From Tetrapisispora phaffii CBS 4417 (lineage: Eukaryota > Ascomycota > Saccharomycetes > Saccharomycetales > Saccharomycetaceae), in contig NC_016521.1 in NCBI RefSeq assembly GCF_000236905.1, positions 310,001-374,000 on the forward strand: a DNA stretch of 64,000 nt. The letters run 5' to 3'. Position numbers and translations under genes: made by a program. This document shows, one piece after another, positions 41,363 through 51,145 of this stretch; position 1 is the stretch's first letter, and each line of letters opens with the position of its first letter. The notes under the pieces are model-generated. The model was given only the letters and a program-made list of their open reading frames with translations. It ran no database searches and was not told the DNA's origin.

Positions 41363-41796
41363 ATAATTTCAAAAGAGTTAACTTTTGTGAAGCCAGGTAA
41401 ATAACAGACACACACACATATATATATAACTAAATACATCGCTACTGATATAGTATAATCTATTTTCTGTCCTGTAAATACACGACAATTACTTCAATTT
41501 GTTTACATGGATCTCTCTATTACAATTTCAATGTCTTCTCTTGGAACGTTATATTATTTTTAAGAGAAGTCGCAGCTAAAGCGAAGATACATTTTTGATC
41601 TGTAACATTAGAGAAAGTGGAAAATGGACTAGCATTAACCTAATCCCATATGCATTTATTTAAGGTTCTAGAAACATATATATACTGATCTGTGCCATTG
41701 CTTATAAAATCTTAGTAAGCAATTTTGTTTCTGATATCCTATTGAGGTGTTTATTTAATAATACGGTGGATTTTAGAGACTGCAAACATACTTGCG
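41363..41796. other. CPR3-BET5 intergenic region
   Basis: 434 bp between two plus-strand genes. Short CACACA/TATATA tracts near 41408-41428; otherwise nothing recognisable. Confidence 0.35.
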
Positions 41797-42282
41797 ATGA
41801 CTATCTACTCGTTTTGGATATTTGATAAACATTGTAATTGTATATTCAACAGAGAATGGACTTTATCATCAGATAGCAGCAGTGGCACTACAAATTCAAA
41901 ACAAAATTCAGAGACTGCAAAACTACTGTATGGGTTGATTTATTCATTAAGAAATATAACTCAAAAATTATCAAACACTGAGAGTGGAAATAAAAATGAT
42001 ATAAGAACGATCTCAACAGGTAAGTATCGAGTCCATACATATTGCACAGCTACAGGTCTTTGGTTTGTTCTATTGACCGATTTTTTCCAACAGTCATATT
42101 TACAAGTGTTACAACATATTTACAGTCATATTTATGTTAAATACGTCTCACATAATTTATTATTACCATACGATTTAACAGAAAACCAACCAATTTTAAT
42201 GAGGGGTCAAGGTACTAGGAAAATAACGAATAGACATTTCATAGCTGCATTAGAGTCATTTTTATCTCCAATAGTTGAATAA
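41797..42282 (+). CDS. BET5: TRAPP core subunit Bet5 (TRAPPC1)
   Basis: 161 residues (S. cerevisiae 159). Bet5 is a longin-fold subunit of the TRAPP complexes that activate Ypt1 in ER-Golgi and Golgi traffic. The N-terminus IYSFWIFDKHCNCIFNREW is the family hallmark, followed by LLYGLIYSLRNITQKLS, GKYRVHTYCTATGLWFVLLTD and YVSHNLLLPYD. A Ser/Thr/Asn-rich loop at about 28-44 is typical of yeast versions. It converges on WAR1. Confidence 0.95.
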   Translation: MTIYSFWIFDKHCNCIFNREWTLSSDSSSGTTNSKQNSETAKLLYGLIYSLRNITQKLSNTESGNKNDIRTISTGKYRVHTYCTATGLWFVLLTDFFQQSYLQVLQHIYSHIYVKYVSHNLLLPYDLTENQPILMRGQGTRKITNRHFIAALESFLSPIVE

Positions 42283-42395
42283 TCGCAAAGATTAATTAAT
42301 TTCATTGAGATGATTTACTCAAGAATTATCATTAAAAGATATATACGTCTATAAATATAAATACTCTTTAAGATCATTTTAAATAACGTTCAAAG

Positions 42396-44834
42396 TTAAA
42401 TGACATTTGTTGAATCAAAAAAATAATTCCAAAATTCATCGTTCATAGCTGTATATCCTGACTCAATTGAATTGAGATCAGAAAAAATATCATTTAATTG
42501 TAAACTGTCGTCAACCCACGGAGTCAATTCATAAGCATCTGAATTTACTTCATTAGAGGGATTTTTACTGCTTCCACGTTCATAACTTTCAGTATTTGTT
42601 ACTGAAATTTTGTTATTTGCCACATGAGGATCACTCGATAAGAAAGTATCATTGAACTGTAGATTACTTTTTTGTTTATTTAATAGCGGTCTATCCATTA
42701 CTGATACTGAAATGAGATCTTTAACTTTTGTTGCAAATGTTTGAGCAAATAATGCTATGACATATTGCATCTTTATTAAGTAATTATTGAATGGGTTCAA
42801 AATGGATGCATCCTTAATTTTTAATGTAACTTGATTAATTAAACTAGTAGTACCTTTTGTGATTTCTTCTAAAGAATGAAATTCAGCCAACACTATCGTA
42901 AAATACCTTAATTTTAAGAGTAGCACACCCACTGTGTATACAATCCTATTGATCAGATAAAGAGGTATGTTAGATATTGAATCTGAATCAAATTTTAAAA
43001 ATGTTTTTAAGCAGAGTTGGCAATATTTCTGACACTTTAGAAATGCAATCTTTACTTCATTGGGCAAAGTGTTTCCTTGAATGACATTATTTCCGTATTG
43101 TGACCTATTTTGAATATACTTACTTATCGTATATTCATGCAGATAAACGTCAACGGAGTATAAAAACGATAGAACTTTTGTATTATCGGGTGATATTTCA
43201 AGTCTCAATCTATCAAGCTGTTCTTCTAATTCATTTATTAAGGATAACAATGGCTTATTAGGATGAGGTATACTTTCAAAAACCTCTTCTGTATAAATAT
43301 TTTCATATAAAAACAAATGAATTTCCTCAAGTGCATGATTTATCCTGACAAATATAACTAGTTGACGATTTCCCTTGTCAGGATATAGCAGGTCATTGGA
43401 TGAAGTTGTTTCCAAATACTTACATACTTGTTCAATCAGTGGAGACCATGGTGTTTGAATAGTCTGCCGTAAAAATATAGAAATATTAATAGATGATATG
43501 TAATTCATTAATATCAGATTATAACCATTCGGTACACCTAATAAAGGAGATGTCACTTTCAATTTATGATATTCTGGGTCCTCGTCACTTAATATACCAA
43601 ATATTTGACTAACTGATGTCGGTCCTAAATCTTTAACAAGTGAGCAACACATATAATTAAATATGTGAAATTTTGTTTTCGAAAACCATTCAGGAAAATT
43701 ATACCATGTACATATAGTCAACATAGATTCAATTTGTTCAATTGATTTTTCACCTTTTAAAAAAATTGAATTGGATATTAAATGAACTGTTAGGCCATCT
43801 AACCTTACATTTTTTTCTAGAGTAGTTTGACTTGAATCCAACTTTATCGAAACACAGGACATAATAGCACTAAGCAAAATAGGTTTTTCCTTCCAAAATT
43901 GTCTTACTGTGATATCTTTTGAAATCTTGATAGAGCAGATAGGAAATTTGACTGAAAAATTATTTCTATAATAAGCTAGTCTAAATGTAGCTTCCTCTTC
44001 CGTAAGTATATCAAATAGAAATATATCTCTAATATTCAAAGGAAAATCTGTATTCTTTAAAAGTTCAATTCCATAGTGTGACATCTCTTCTAACTTTTTA
44101 TTAGAAGTTTGTAACTTATCCTTCTGTGCTATCAATAGAGAGTATAAATCATTCTCAAAAGTACTACTAATGTGATAATTGTAGCGTACCTTCAGATCTG
44201 AATTTGTATCGTTGCTGTTTTTAAATCGTTTATCATTTTTCAAAGTATTAAAATCAGAACCAGTATTAGCATGCATTTTCTGATGAGAAAACTGAGTTAC
44301 TCCATTATTTATCGAATAGGTGTTAGGAAATAAATTAGAGTGCAAAACACCAGCATCTGATTGCAATATATGTATGGGCAGTGAATGCGGTGCTGGTAAG
44401 GAATTTGCCGTATTATTTGGTTGAATATCTGTTATTATTTTTTTACCAGAGATACTTGAAAAAGTGTCATATTTCTTCAAACGAACAGAATCATCGATAT
44501 TAATATCAATAGACAAACCATCTTGTTTATAGTCAGTAATATTGCTATTTCTTTTCCTATTTCTCTTACGTTTTGTCAAATCAAACACACATTTCAACCT
44601 CATTCTTTTGCATTTACTGCATGGTTTTCTATAAATATCTGCTAGGTCTGAAGGTAAACATTTTTGTTTCAAGCGATGACACCTAACACATGCAAAAGCT
44701 GATCTCTTGGATTTAGAAGATAAACGAGAGTCAATATGTACGGCAGAATTCAATCTTGGATCATTTTCAGGGACACCAACAATTGATGCCTTTGAATATT
44801 CCAAATCATCAGCTTTTGTGCTATGCAATGACAT
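42396..44834 (-). CDS. WAR1: Zn2Cys6 transcription factor War1 (weak-acid response)
   Basis: 812 residues from the ATG at 44834; upstream in-frame sequence lacks an ATG. S. cerevisiae War1 is 944. It activates the PDR12 transporter gene under weak organic acid stress. The zinc cluster is C49-x2-C52-x6-C59-x12-C72-x2-C75-x6-C82 (within FACVRCHRLKQKCLPSDL and RKPCSKCKRMRLKC), followed by a basic linker (KRKRNRKRN). The fungal transcription factor middle region is helical, with acidic Asn/Asp-rich C-terminal sequence that could be the activation domain. Identity rests on the zinc cluster sequence and the BET5-WAR1-HMG1 order. It is shorter than its S. cerevisiae counterpart mainly in low-complexity parts. 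Confidence 0.9.
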   Translation of the reverse strand: MSLHSTKADDLEYSKASIVGVPENDPRLNSAVHIDSRLSSKSKRSAFACVRCHRLKQKCLPSDLADIYRKPCSKCKRMRLKCVFDLTKRKRNRKRNSNITDYKQDGLSIDINIDDSVRLKKYDTFSSISGKKIITDIQPNNTANSLPAPHSLPIHILQSDAGVLHSNLFPNTYSINNGVTQFSHQKMHANTGSDFNTLKNDKRFKNSNDTNSDLKVRYNYHISSTFENDLYSLLIAQKDKLQTSNKKLEEMSHYGIELLKNTDFPLNIRDIFLFDILTEEEATFRLAYYRNNFSVKFPICSIKISKDITVRQFWKEKPILLSAIMSCVSIKLDSSQTTLEKNVRLDGLTVHLISNSIFLKGEKSIEQIESMLTICTWYNFPEWFSKTKFHIFNYMCCSLVKDLGPTSVSQIFGILSDEDPEYHKLKVTSPLLGVPNGYNLILMNYISSINISIFLRQTIQTPWSPLIEQVCKYLETTSSNDLLYPDKGNRQLVIFVRINHALEEIHLFLYENIYTEEVFESIPHPNKPLLSLINELEEQLDRLRLEISPDNTKVLSFLYSVDVYLHEYTISKYIQNRSQYGNNVIQGNTLPNEVKIAFLKCQKYCQLCLKTFLKFDSDSISNIPLYLINRIVYTVGVLLLKLRYFTIVLAEFHSLEEITKGTTSLINQVTLKIKDASILNPFNNYLIKMQYVIALFAQTFATKVKDLISVSVMDRPLLNKQKSNLQFNDTFLSSDPHVANNKISVTNTESYERGSSKNPSNEVNSDAYELTPWVDDSLQLNDIFSDLNSIESGYTAMNDEFWNYFFDSTNVI

Positions 44835-45288
44835 TAATTTCTCGCCCCCCTCACACAATATTGGCTTAAATCGCACTTCTCTACCATATCAGTCACTTTA
44901 GTCTAGTCCTTAAGATCAATAATCGACAATATCATAATAACACTTTTAATTGAACAAAAAACATTACAAATTTCAATCAGGGCTTTTCATTTCCGGACAT
45001 TCCTTGGCGAGAATTAAGTAAAGAATGTTAAACTCATCTATTCTTAACTTAGTTCGAAATTCTTTACTCAGTCCCTGAAATATTAAATATTAAATATTAA
45101 ATATTAATTTAAACAATTCACTGAATTATTGATCAATTTGATGCATTCTAGATTATGTTAAACTAGTTAAGAACTAATTTATGTATGTAGATATAAATAT
45201 TGCAAATAGTGATTAGATATTATTCTCTAGCTCTGCGGTAATTTGCATTATATGACGTATACGAATGGATTATTTAGATGGATTTTAA
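44835..45288. promoter_or_regulatory. WAR1 promoter / HMG1 3' region
   Basis: 454 bp. It contains four perfect copies of the heptamer AAATATT at 45078-45105. No ORF. Confidence 0.4.
45078..45105. repeat. Heptanucleotide repeat (AAATATT)4
   Basis: Four perfect tandem copies in the WAR1 upstream region, about 245-270 bp from the WAR1 ATG. Confidence 0.85.
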
Positions 45289-48200
45289 TTAAACCTTTTT
45301 TGAACGATTTAAAGCCATGTGGCTCTTAACTAAGTGACCTGAACTCAAGGCCGATATTAAGGAAAGTTCTCCAACCAAGACTGCGCTTGCTACAACACTT
45401 GCTAATTTTCTGGCATTAGCACCTGGTTCAGTTAAATGGGGTCCGCGGACACCAACTAAGTCTAACATCGCGCCTTGTGCATCTAATACAGTACCGCCTC
45501 CGATAGTACCAACTTCAATGGATGGCATACTGACTGATACTTTCAAGTCGCCATTCACTTCACTCATCAAAGTTATACAGTTGGAACTTTCAACATTTTG
45601 GGCAGGGTCTTGTCCCATGGCAATGAATACTGCCGTGACTAAATTGGCAGCATGTGCATTATATCCACCAATAGCACCTGCCATTGCAGAACCTATTAAA
45701 TTTTTAGAAATATTTACCTCTACTAATCGTTTAACATCGGTCTTCAATATTTTTCTGACTGTCTCACCAGGCACAATTGCTTCCGCAACCACACTTTTAC
45801 CCCGTCCTTCGATCCAATTAATTGCGGCAGCTTTCTTGTCAGTACAATAATTACCGGATATAGAAATTACTTCTAAGTCATTCCAGTTATATTCTTCTTT
45901 CATTTTACTTAAACAATGCTCAACACCATTTGAAATCATATTCATTCCCATTGCGTCACCCGTAGTTGTTACAAAACGAATATACAATAAATCTCCTGCC
46001 AAAGCTGTTTTAATATTTTGTAGACGAGCAAATCTAGATGTAGAATTGAACGCAACTTTCATTTTCTCTAAACCAATTTCTGAGTCTAACCACATCTTAC
46101 ACTCACTAGACCTCTTTAAACTTGGAAATTGGACACATGGCCCTCTACTCATTCCATCTTTGGTTATAACAGTTGTGAGCCCCCCACCTTCATTGACTGC
46201 TTTACATCCACGCATTGCAGATGCAACCAGACATCCTTCTGTGGTTGCCATAGGAATATGATAAACGGTACCATCAATTATTAATGGTCCTATTAAACCA
46301 ACTGGGATAGGCATATAACCAATAACGTTTTCGCAACATGCTCCAAATACACGCTCATAGTTATATTGACGGTATGGCAAAAGTTCGGTGTCTAAGATAG
46401 GAATGTTTGCCATTTTGGCAATTGATTTTCTACGAATATAAACTGCTCTTTCCTTATCGTTCAAGTAAGTTTCTAACGAATACAGTGGTATTTTTCCATT
46501 AATTACTTCATCAATAACTTGTTGGTCATCAGAACTAATAGCAGGTTGTCTTTTAGAAGATTCATTTTTATTAAGTGTAACTTGTTTTTGTATATCTTGT
46601 TTTTGGAAATCTTTTAAATTATTTTTCTCAAGATAATTATGAGAATCAGAATAAATCTTTTTAATTGCTAAAGTATCACCTACCAACCCTTTGCATTTCA
46701 ATTCTGGAGTTTCCAACTTATTATCAACGTCCTCAATTTTTTCCAATTTTGTGACGCTATGATGTTTCTTCTCTTTTTTCGCCTCTTTTCTTTGATTATG
46801 AATTGTTTTCCTAGTCTGAGCTGTGTGAATATTGGCGACATTTAATAAATATATATTACTGGAACAACTTATAGCTAATAAACATAACATCAATTTACTG
46901 ATAAGTTTATCTCTAATCGCATAGCTAATAAATTTGTATATCTCGATTAACATGAAATCCATCCAGCTTTCCTTGTGCACTTGTTTTGCGATATGGAAGA
47001 AATAAGATGCTGAGACTGAAAGTACTATATTTTTAGAATCTTGATTGAAGAGTTGCAGTATGTCTTGGATTTTTCTTCCCGGTATTTCGATATTACTACT
47101 ACTTTTAATTTGTGATTTTGTATTTCTGACAAAAATTAATAGCAATTCAAATACGTTTACTAAAATTATTATGCTAATTAATAAAACTTTCGCTATCCTT
47201 ATTATCTTAGGAGATTTTAATGCAAAGTTCCTAAGACCTCTGTCAGGATCTTCATTTAGTCTCTCATTTGTATTTTCCCAGCTTGAAATGTTTAGTGCTG
47301 TATCTCTGTGAATAATATTGAGTTCTAGTTTCAACGATAAGATTGCACAATAAAATGTTACTGTCAGCAACAGGCCACACGAAAGAACACAGGCAGAAAG
47401 AATACAAACATGTTTAGCAAACTTAAGCTCTTTGCATAAAAAGGAGCAAATGATAAAGGAAATTATGGAAACTAAATATTCTTGAAGGAAATAAGTACCA
47501 TTATTAATTATCGAATCACTTATTATTTTACTGATCTCTTTTCTATCGATAATATTTATCAGTGAAATTGTTTTGGTAATATCTTTAGCTATCATAATTT
47601 TATGTTTAAACCCAACAATAACTAAAATAAATGGTAATCCTGTAAATAATTCAGTCAATGTAGTTTTTATGCCATTGATATGCCAGTTTAAAAAGAGAGC
47701 TAAAATGATTGAACAAGCTGAACTAACCAATGCCATAAATCCTAGCCAAAAATTTGATCCGTTATTTTTCATTTGTAAAAACAAATTAATGATAAGATAG
47801 AATATTTGAAAATATGCCATGATTAAAAATCCAGTCCCGTTAGTTAGTATATTCTTTAATTCAAAATTCTGATGATTATATCTTTGAAGTAGAAGCTCCA
47901 GGAAGTTTAGTTTCGGTGTTGGATCTATCAATTCCCATCCTGTATTATTACTTATTCCAATAATATCATTCAAATTTAAGCTATTGTTCTCACTCAAGAT
48001 ATATAATGTTGAATTTTCTTGAATAACGTTTGGCCATAAATTAGTAAGACTCAAAGTTTCTATTTCCTCATCGTCAATTACAACATTAAATAGATAATAA
48101 TGATGGAAGTTATCATTATTATAAATATTGCCAAATGTCTTTGAGTACTGGTCATCTATATTTATCCAACTTGAGGTTCCTTTGTATTTGATGAAATTTT

Positions 48201-48438
48201 CATATTTTTTTGAATTCCAGTCGTCATAATTATTTGTGTCGGCACTTTTCAAATTATCCATCGACATTATATAGCCTTTTAATTCAGAAGACCAGTCTTC
48301 AAAAAGCAACTCTATAGTAGACAAATATGCATACATCGAGATTAACAGGACAGTGATAATAAGCTGAATAGGATATTCAGCCGCCGTCCTGGATGCTGAC
48401 CCAATTATCTTAATTAGGCCTGGAAAACTGAGATACAT
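45289..48438 (-). CDS. HMG1: HMG-CoA reductase
   Basis: 1049 residues from the ATG at 48438, close to the 1054 of S. cerevisiae Hmg1; the frame is open upstream and an earlier ATG would add 43 residues, which the family lacks. It makes mevalonate, the rate-setting step of sterol synthesis, at the ER and nuclear envelope. The N-terminal half has about eight membrane helices, starting PIQLIITVLLISMYAYLS, with the sterol-sensing-type FILVIVGFKHKIMIA. A charged linker leads to the catalytic domain from about 666: ENVIGYMPIPVGLIGPL, TTEGCLVASAMRGCKA, GDAMGMNMIS, GTIGGGTVLDAQGAML and the catalytic His in SGHLVKSHMALNRS. HMG1 and HMG2 are WGD twins; neighbours WAR1/BET5 favour HMG1. Confidence 0.96.
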   Translation of the reverse strand: MYLSFPGLIKIIGSASRTAAEYPIQLIITVLLISMYAYLSTIELLFEDWSSELKGYIMSMDNLKSADTNNYDDWNSKKYENFIKYKGTSSWINIDDQYSKTFGNIYNNDNFHHYYLFNVVIDDEEIETLSLTNLWPNVIQENSTLYILSENNSLNLNDIIGISNNTGWELIDPTPKLNFLELLLQRYNHQNFELKNILTNGTGFLIMAYFQIFYLIINLFLQMKNNGSNFWLGFMALVSSACSIILALFLNWHINGIKTTLTELFTGLPFILVIVGFKHKIMIAKDITKTISLINIIDRKEISKIISDSIINNGTYFLQEYLVSIISFIICSFLCKELKFAKHVCILSACVLSCGLLLTVTFYCAILSLKLELNIIHRDTALNISSWENTNERLNEDPDRGLRNFALKSPKIIRIAKVLLISIIILVNVFELLLIFVRNTKSQIKSSSNIEIPGRKIQDILQLFNQDSKNIVLSVSASYFFHIAKQVHKESWMDFMLIEIYKFISYAIRDKLISKLMLCLLAISCSSNIYLLNVANIHTAQTRKTIHNQRKEAKKEKKHHSVTKLEKIEDVDNKLETPELKCKGLVGDTLAIKKIYSDSHNYLEKNNLKDFQKQDIQKQVTLNKNESSKRQPAISSDDQQVIDEVINGKIPLYSLETYLNDKERAVYIRRKSIAKMANIPILDTELLPYRQYNYERVFGACCENVIGYMPIPVGLIGPLIIDGTVYHIPMATTEGCLVASAMRGCKAVNEGGGLTTVITKDGMSRGPCVQFPSLKRSSECKMWLDSEIGLEKMKVAFNSTSRFARLQNIKTALAGDLLYIRFVTTTGDAMGMNMISNGVEHCLSKMKEEYNWNDLEVISISGNYCTDKKAAAINWIEGRGKSVVAEAIVPGETVRKILKTDVKRLVEVNISKNLIGSAMAGAIGGYNAHAANLVTAVFIAMGQDPAQNVESSNCITLMSEVNGDLKVSVSMPSIEVGTIGGGTVLDAQGAMLDLVGVRGPHLTEPGANARKLASVVASAVLVGELSLISALSSGHLVKSHMALNRSKKV

Positions 48439-49178
48439 TTCTTTAAATTTAATAATCATCACAATAAACAGTTGATGTATTTCTGTAACTTGAAGAACTA
48501 TGAAAACTTTAAGCGCATGTGCTGCCTTAAAGTATACAATGACTAAGTGAATTCTTTTAATAAACAATTAAATAAACAGATAAGTAAATAAGTGAATAAA
48601 TAAATGACAATACTTTATTTTATAGTAATGGAATTCTGTGACATTCATTTTTGGAATTACCGCCAGCAAGAAAATCATTAATTGGCGCTAAGCGGGGAAA
48701 TTGGTTGTTGAATTGATAGACTTTGAATAACAATAACCAGATAAAGTTAGCAATCCATTACAATCAATATAAGTTGTTCGAATAATGGAATAAGAGCTTT
48801 AATATCATTGAAGATGTTTAAGACATCCAGGATCTTGGTTAAAATTAGTGCTTAGTCTAAAATGATGACCATAAAATGCAGTATCATGTGCGACTGCATA
48901 TTAGGCAATCGTTCTCCACAAAATCTATATACTATTGAGACACCTGAAATCTTTTAATATTGCTATTGAGATTAGTTTAGATATTTAGAATTTATCGAGA
49001 CTATATATTCTTTTCCAATTTGTAGATTGTAATATTTATTGATATTATAAAAAAAGTGTTATGTTAAAATAAAAGAGGTGCTTGAAATAAAATATTAATT
49101 TAATATTTCTATATTCAACTTGTCCTAAACCTCCAAATGTAATATAATATGAGTTTATAATTCTCACTGGGAAGTTTA
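48439..49178. promoter_or_regulatory. HMG1 promoter region
   Basis: 740 bp upstream of HMG1. A GC-richer patch at about 48659-48702 (CGCCAGC, TTGGCGCTAAGCGGGG) stands out. No gene seen; a weak box C/D-like pattern at 48861-48955 was rejected. Confidence 0.4.
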
Positions 49179-50423
49179 TTATTTCATGGAAACTAGCTTA
49201 ACATCGAAGGTCAACTCAGAGTTGGCTGGAATACCTGGTAAAGCTTGCTTACCGTATGCATAGGCTGCTGGAATAACGATTCTACGTTCACCACCAACGG
49301 CCATACCGGCGACACCAATGTCCCAACCTTTAATGACTTCACCGTGACCCAACTTGAAGTTGAATGGTTTTCCGCTGGTGTTCTTGTCAAAGACTTTACC
49401 GTTCTTTAACTTACCAATGTATCTCATACCGATTTTAGAAGATCTCTTGGCTAATGGACCGGTACCAGTCTTACGGTCTTCGATTATAATACCACCTTCT
49501 AAAACCTTGGTCTTTGGTTTTTTTGGCTCTTCCTTCTTTTTAGTAGGACCTTCTTCTAAATCTTTCTTGAATTCAACTTTCTTAGCTTTCTTGGCTTCCT
49601 TCTTAGTTTCTTCTTCTTGCTTTCTCTTCTTGTCCTTCTTGTCCTTACCCTTCTTCTGAGTTTCTTCTTCAGCAACTAATTCTTCAATACGACCTTCGAC
49701 ATCACTGGCATCTTCTAGGTCATCTAATTCATCGTCAATGATTTCATCTTCATCTGGAGTCAAATCGTAGTCATCGTCGTCAGAGGAATCATCACCATAG
49801 ATGTCTTCTTCATCGAAGTCATCGAAGTCAACCATTGGAGTGTCAAATGGATGCTTAACGAAATTACCAGTTAAGGAAATAGCATAAGAACCAGTGACCA
49901 CAAATTGAACATCTTCTTCTGGAGCAATGGTTAAATCTAAAGTTTGTTGGTAAGCGGAGTCTGGAGATAGAGTCAATAGAATGTATTCGTGGAACTCATC
50001 ATCTTCATCATCTTCATCATAATCATCATCTTCTTCTTCTTCTACTTCTTCTTCTTCTTCTTCAGCTTCATCTTTTTTAGATTGCTTCTTAGCATTTTTG
50101 CTCTTCTTAACTTCTGCTAATTTCTTCATAGTTTCTTCAGCAGTCATTGGTTCTTCTTCTTCTTCTTCTTCATCTTCATCATCTTCGTTATCGATTTCTT
50201 CATCATCGTAATCACCTAAAATGTCATCATCTTCATCATCGAAATCTGGGTTTCTCTTGATGATTCTTAAGGTAGATGGTTTCTTTTCGTCATCATAACT
50301 GTCTGGGTTCAAAGCAGCCATGGTGATACGGATGGTAACTGGAGTGTTAACATCAATGGCAGGGGTTGGAGTAAATGGTTCAACATTTAAACTGTAGGTA
50401 GCTAAAGGTAACATGTCAGCCAT
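49179..50423 (-). CDS. FPR3: Nucleolar FKBP-type prolyl isomerase / histone chaperone
   Basis: 414 residues (S. cerevisiae Fpr3 411, Fpr4 392). The N-terminal nucleoplasmin-like domain begins [20 protein letters not shown], interrupted by long Asp/Glu tracts typical of nucleolar histone chaperones. A Lys-rich stretch ([16 protein letters not shown]) probably carries nuclear localisation. The C-terminal 105 residues form an FKBP domain: [53 protein letters not shown], and [22 protein letters not shown], with FK506-contact residues kept. FPR3 and FPR4 are WGD duplicates; synteny with HMG1 favours FPR3. Upstream PAC and RRPE-type motifs fit a ribosome-biogenesis expression pattern. Confidence 0.94.
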   Translation of the reverse strand: MADMLPLATYSLNVEPFTPTPAIDVNTPVTIRITMAALNPDSYDDEKKPSTLRIIKRNPDFDDEDDDILGDYDDEEIDNEDDEDEEEEEEEPMTAEETMKKLAEVKKSKNAKKQSKKDEAEEEEEEVEEEEDDDYDEDDEDDEFHEYILLTLSPDSAYQQTLDLTIAPEEDVQFVVTGSYAISLTGNFVKHPFDTPMVDFDDFDEEDIYGDDSSDDDDYDLTPDEDEIIDDELDDLEDASDVEGRIEELVAEEETQKKGKDKKDKKRKQEEETKKEAKKAKKVEFKKDLEEGPTKKKEEPKKPKTKVLEGGIIIEDRKTGTGPLAKRSSKIGMRYIGKLKNGKVFDKNTSGKPFNFKLGHGEVIKGWDIGVAGMAVGGERRIVIPAAYAYGKQALPGIPANSELTFDVKLVSMK

Positions 50424-50569
50424 TTTTGAAAAGTATATATAAAAGTAATGTCTAGGTAATTTGAGACACTGGTTTCTGATGACTCTCTCTTAAAACTTGA
50501 AAACGAGATAATAGAGAAAGGTAAGAAGTATAAAGCAAGTATTATGATTTATATTGGAATGAACTGGCA

Positions 50570-50605
<36 letters not shown>

Positions 50606-51145
50606 CTTAACTGTAGTATTGTGCAATAGGTTAATTATTGACGTATTGAGAAAAAATCGATGAGGTGAAAATTTTCACTTATCTTTTACGGTAAAAATAT
50701 TGTAAATGGTTAATAATTGAAATTAAGGTGATGCGTCAGCGACTGTATAAATTTACATATGCCCCAGTTATTTTAACTTACATAAAAATGAGAACATCAT
50801 GAAATGTTTATTATTGATATAAAGAGAGCCAACTGAATAAGTGGAGATAATGTTGAGAGGGCCATTAGATTTTAAACGGTAATAATATGTACTAATTGCT
50901 TTCTTATGTTGCCACCTGGTGGGTTATATATTTATGATAGCCATTGTTGATTTCTTTAGGAAGGGGAGGACGGTAGGAAGTAATACTTTATACAGAGGGT
51001 TTTTAAAACATATTTATTATTAGTTTGCATAATATTATTGTGAACATATCATATAACGTTATACATAATTAATGGAAGTAAAGTAAACAAGTTCAAATAG
51101 TGAGTACAGGTAAACTCCACGAGAGTAATAATTTTGTAAAGTTGT
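50424..51145. promoter_or_regulatory. FPR3 promoter region
   Basis: 722 bp between the FPR3 start and the AGO1 3' end. It has a (TA)n run at 50573-50601, and CGATGAG (PAC-type, 50658-50664) immediately followed by the perfect 14-bp palindrome GTGAAAATTTTCAC (50665-50678), an RRPE-like element, about 240 bp upstream of FPR3. No ORF. Confidence 0.5.

Noticed and set aside
44835..44876. Upstream extension of WAR1 (and of PKC1, VMA6 and JSN1) using non-ATG starts
   Set aside because: The extensions begin at GTG or TTG codons, are not conserved, and an in-frame ATG close to the family start exists (for JSN1 the frame simply runs off the window).
48861..48955. ATGATGA followed about 85 nt later by CTGA, resembling box C/D snoRNA
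   Set aside because: No terminal stem around the boxes and no guide complementarity that I could recognise; both boxes are short and frequent by chance.
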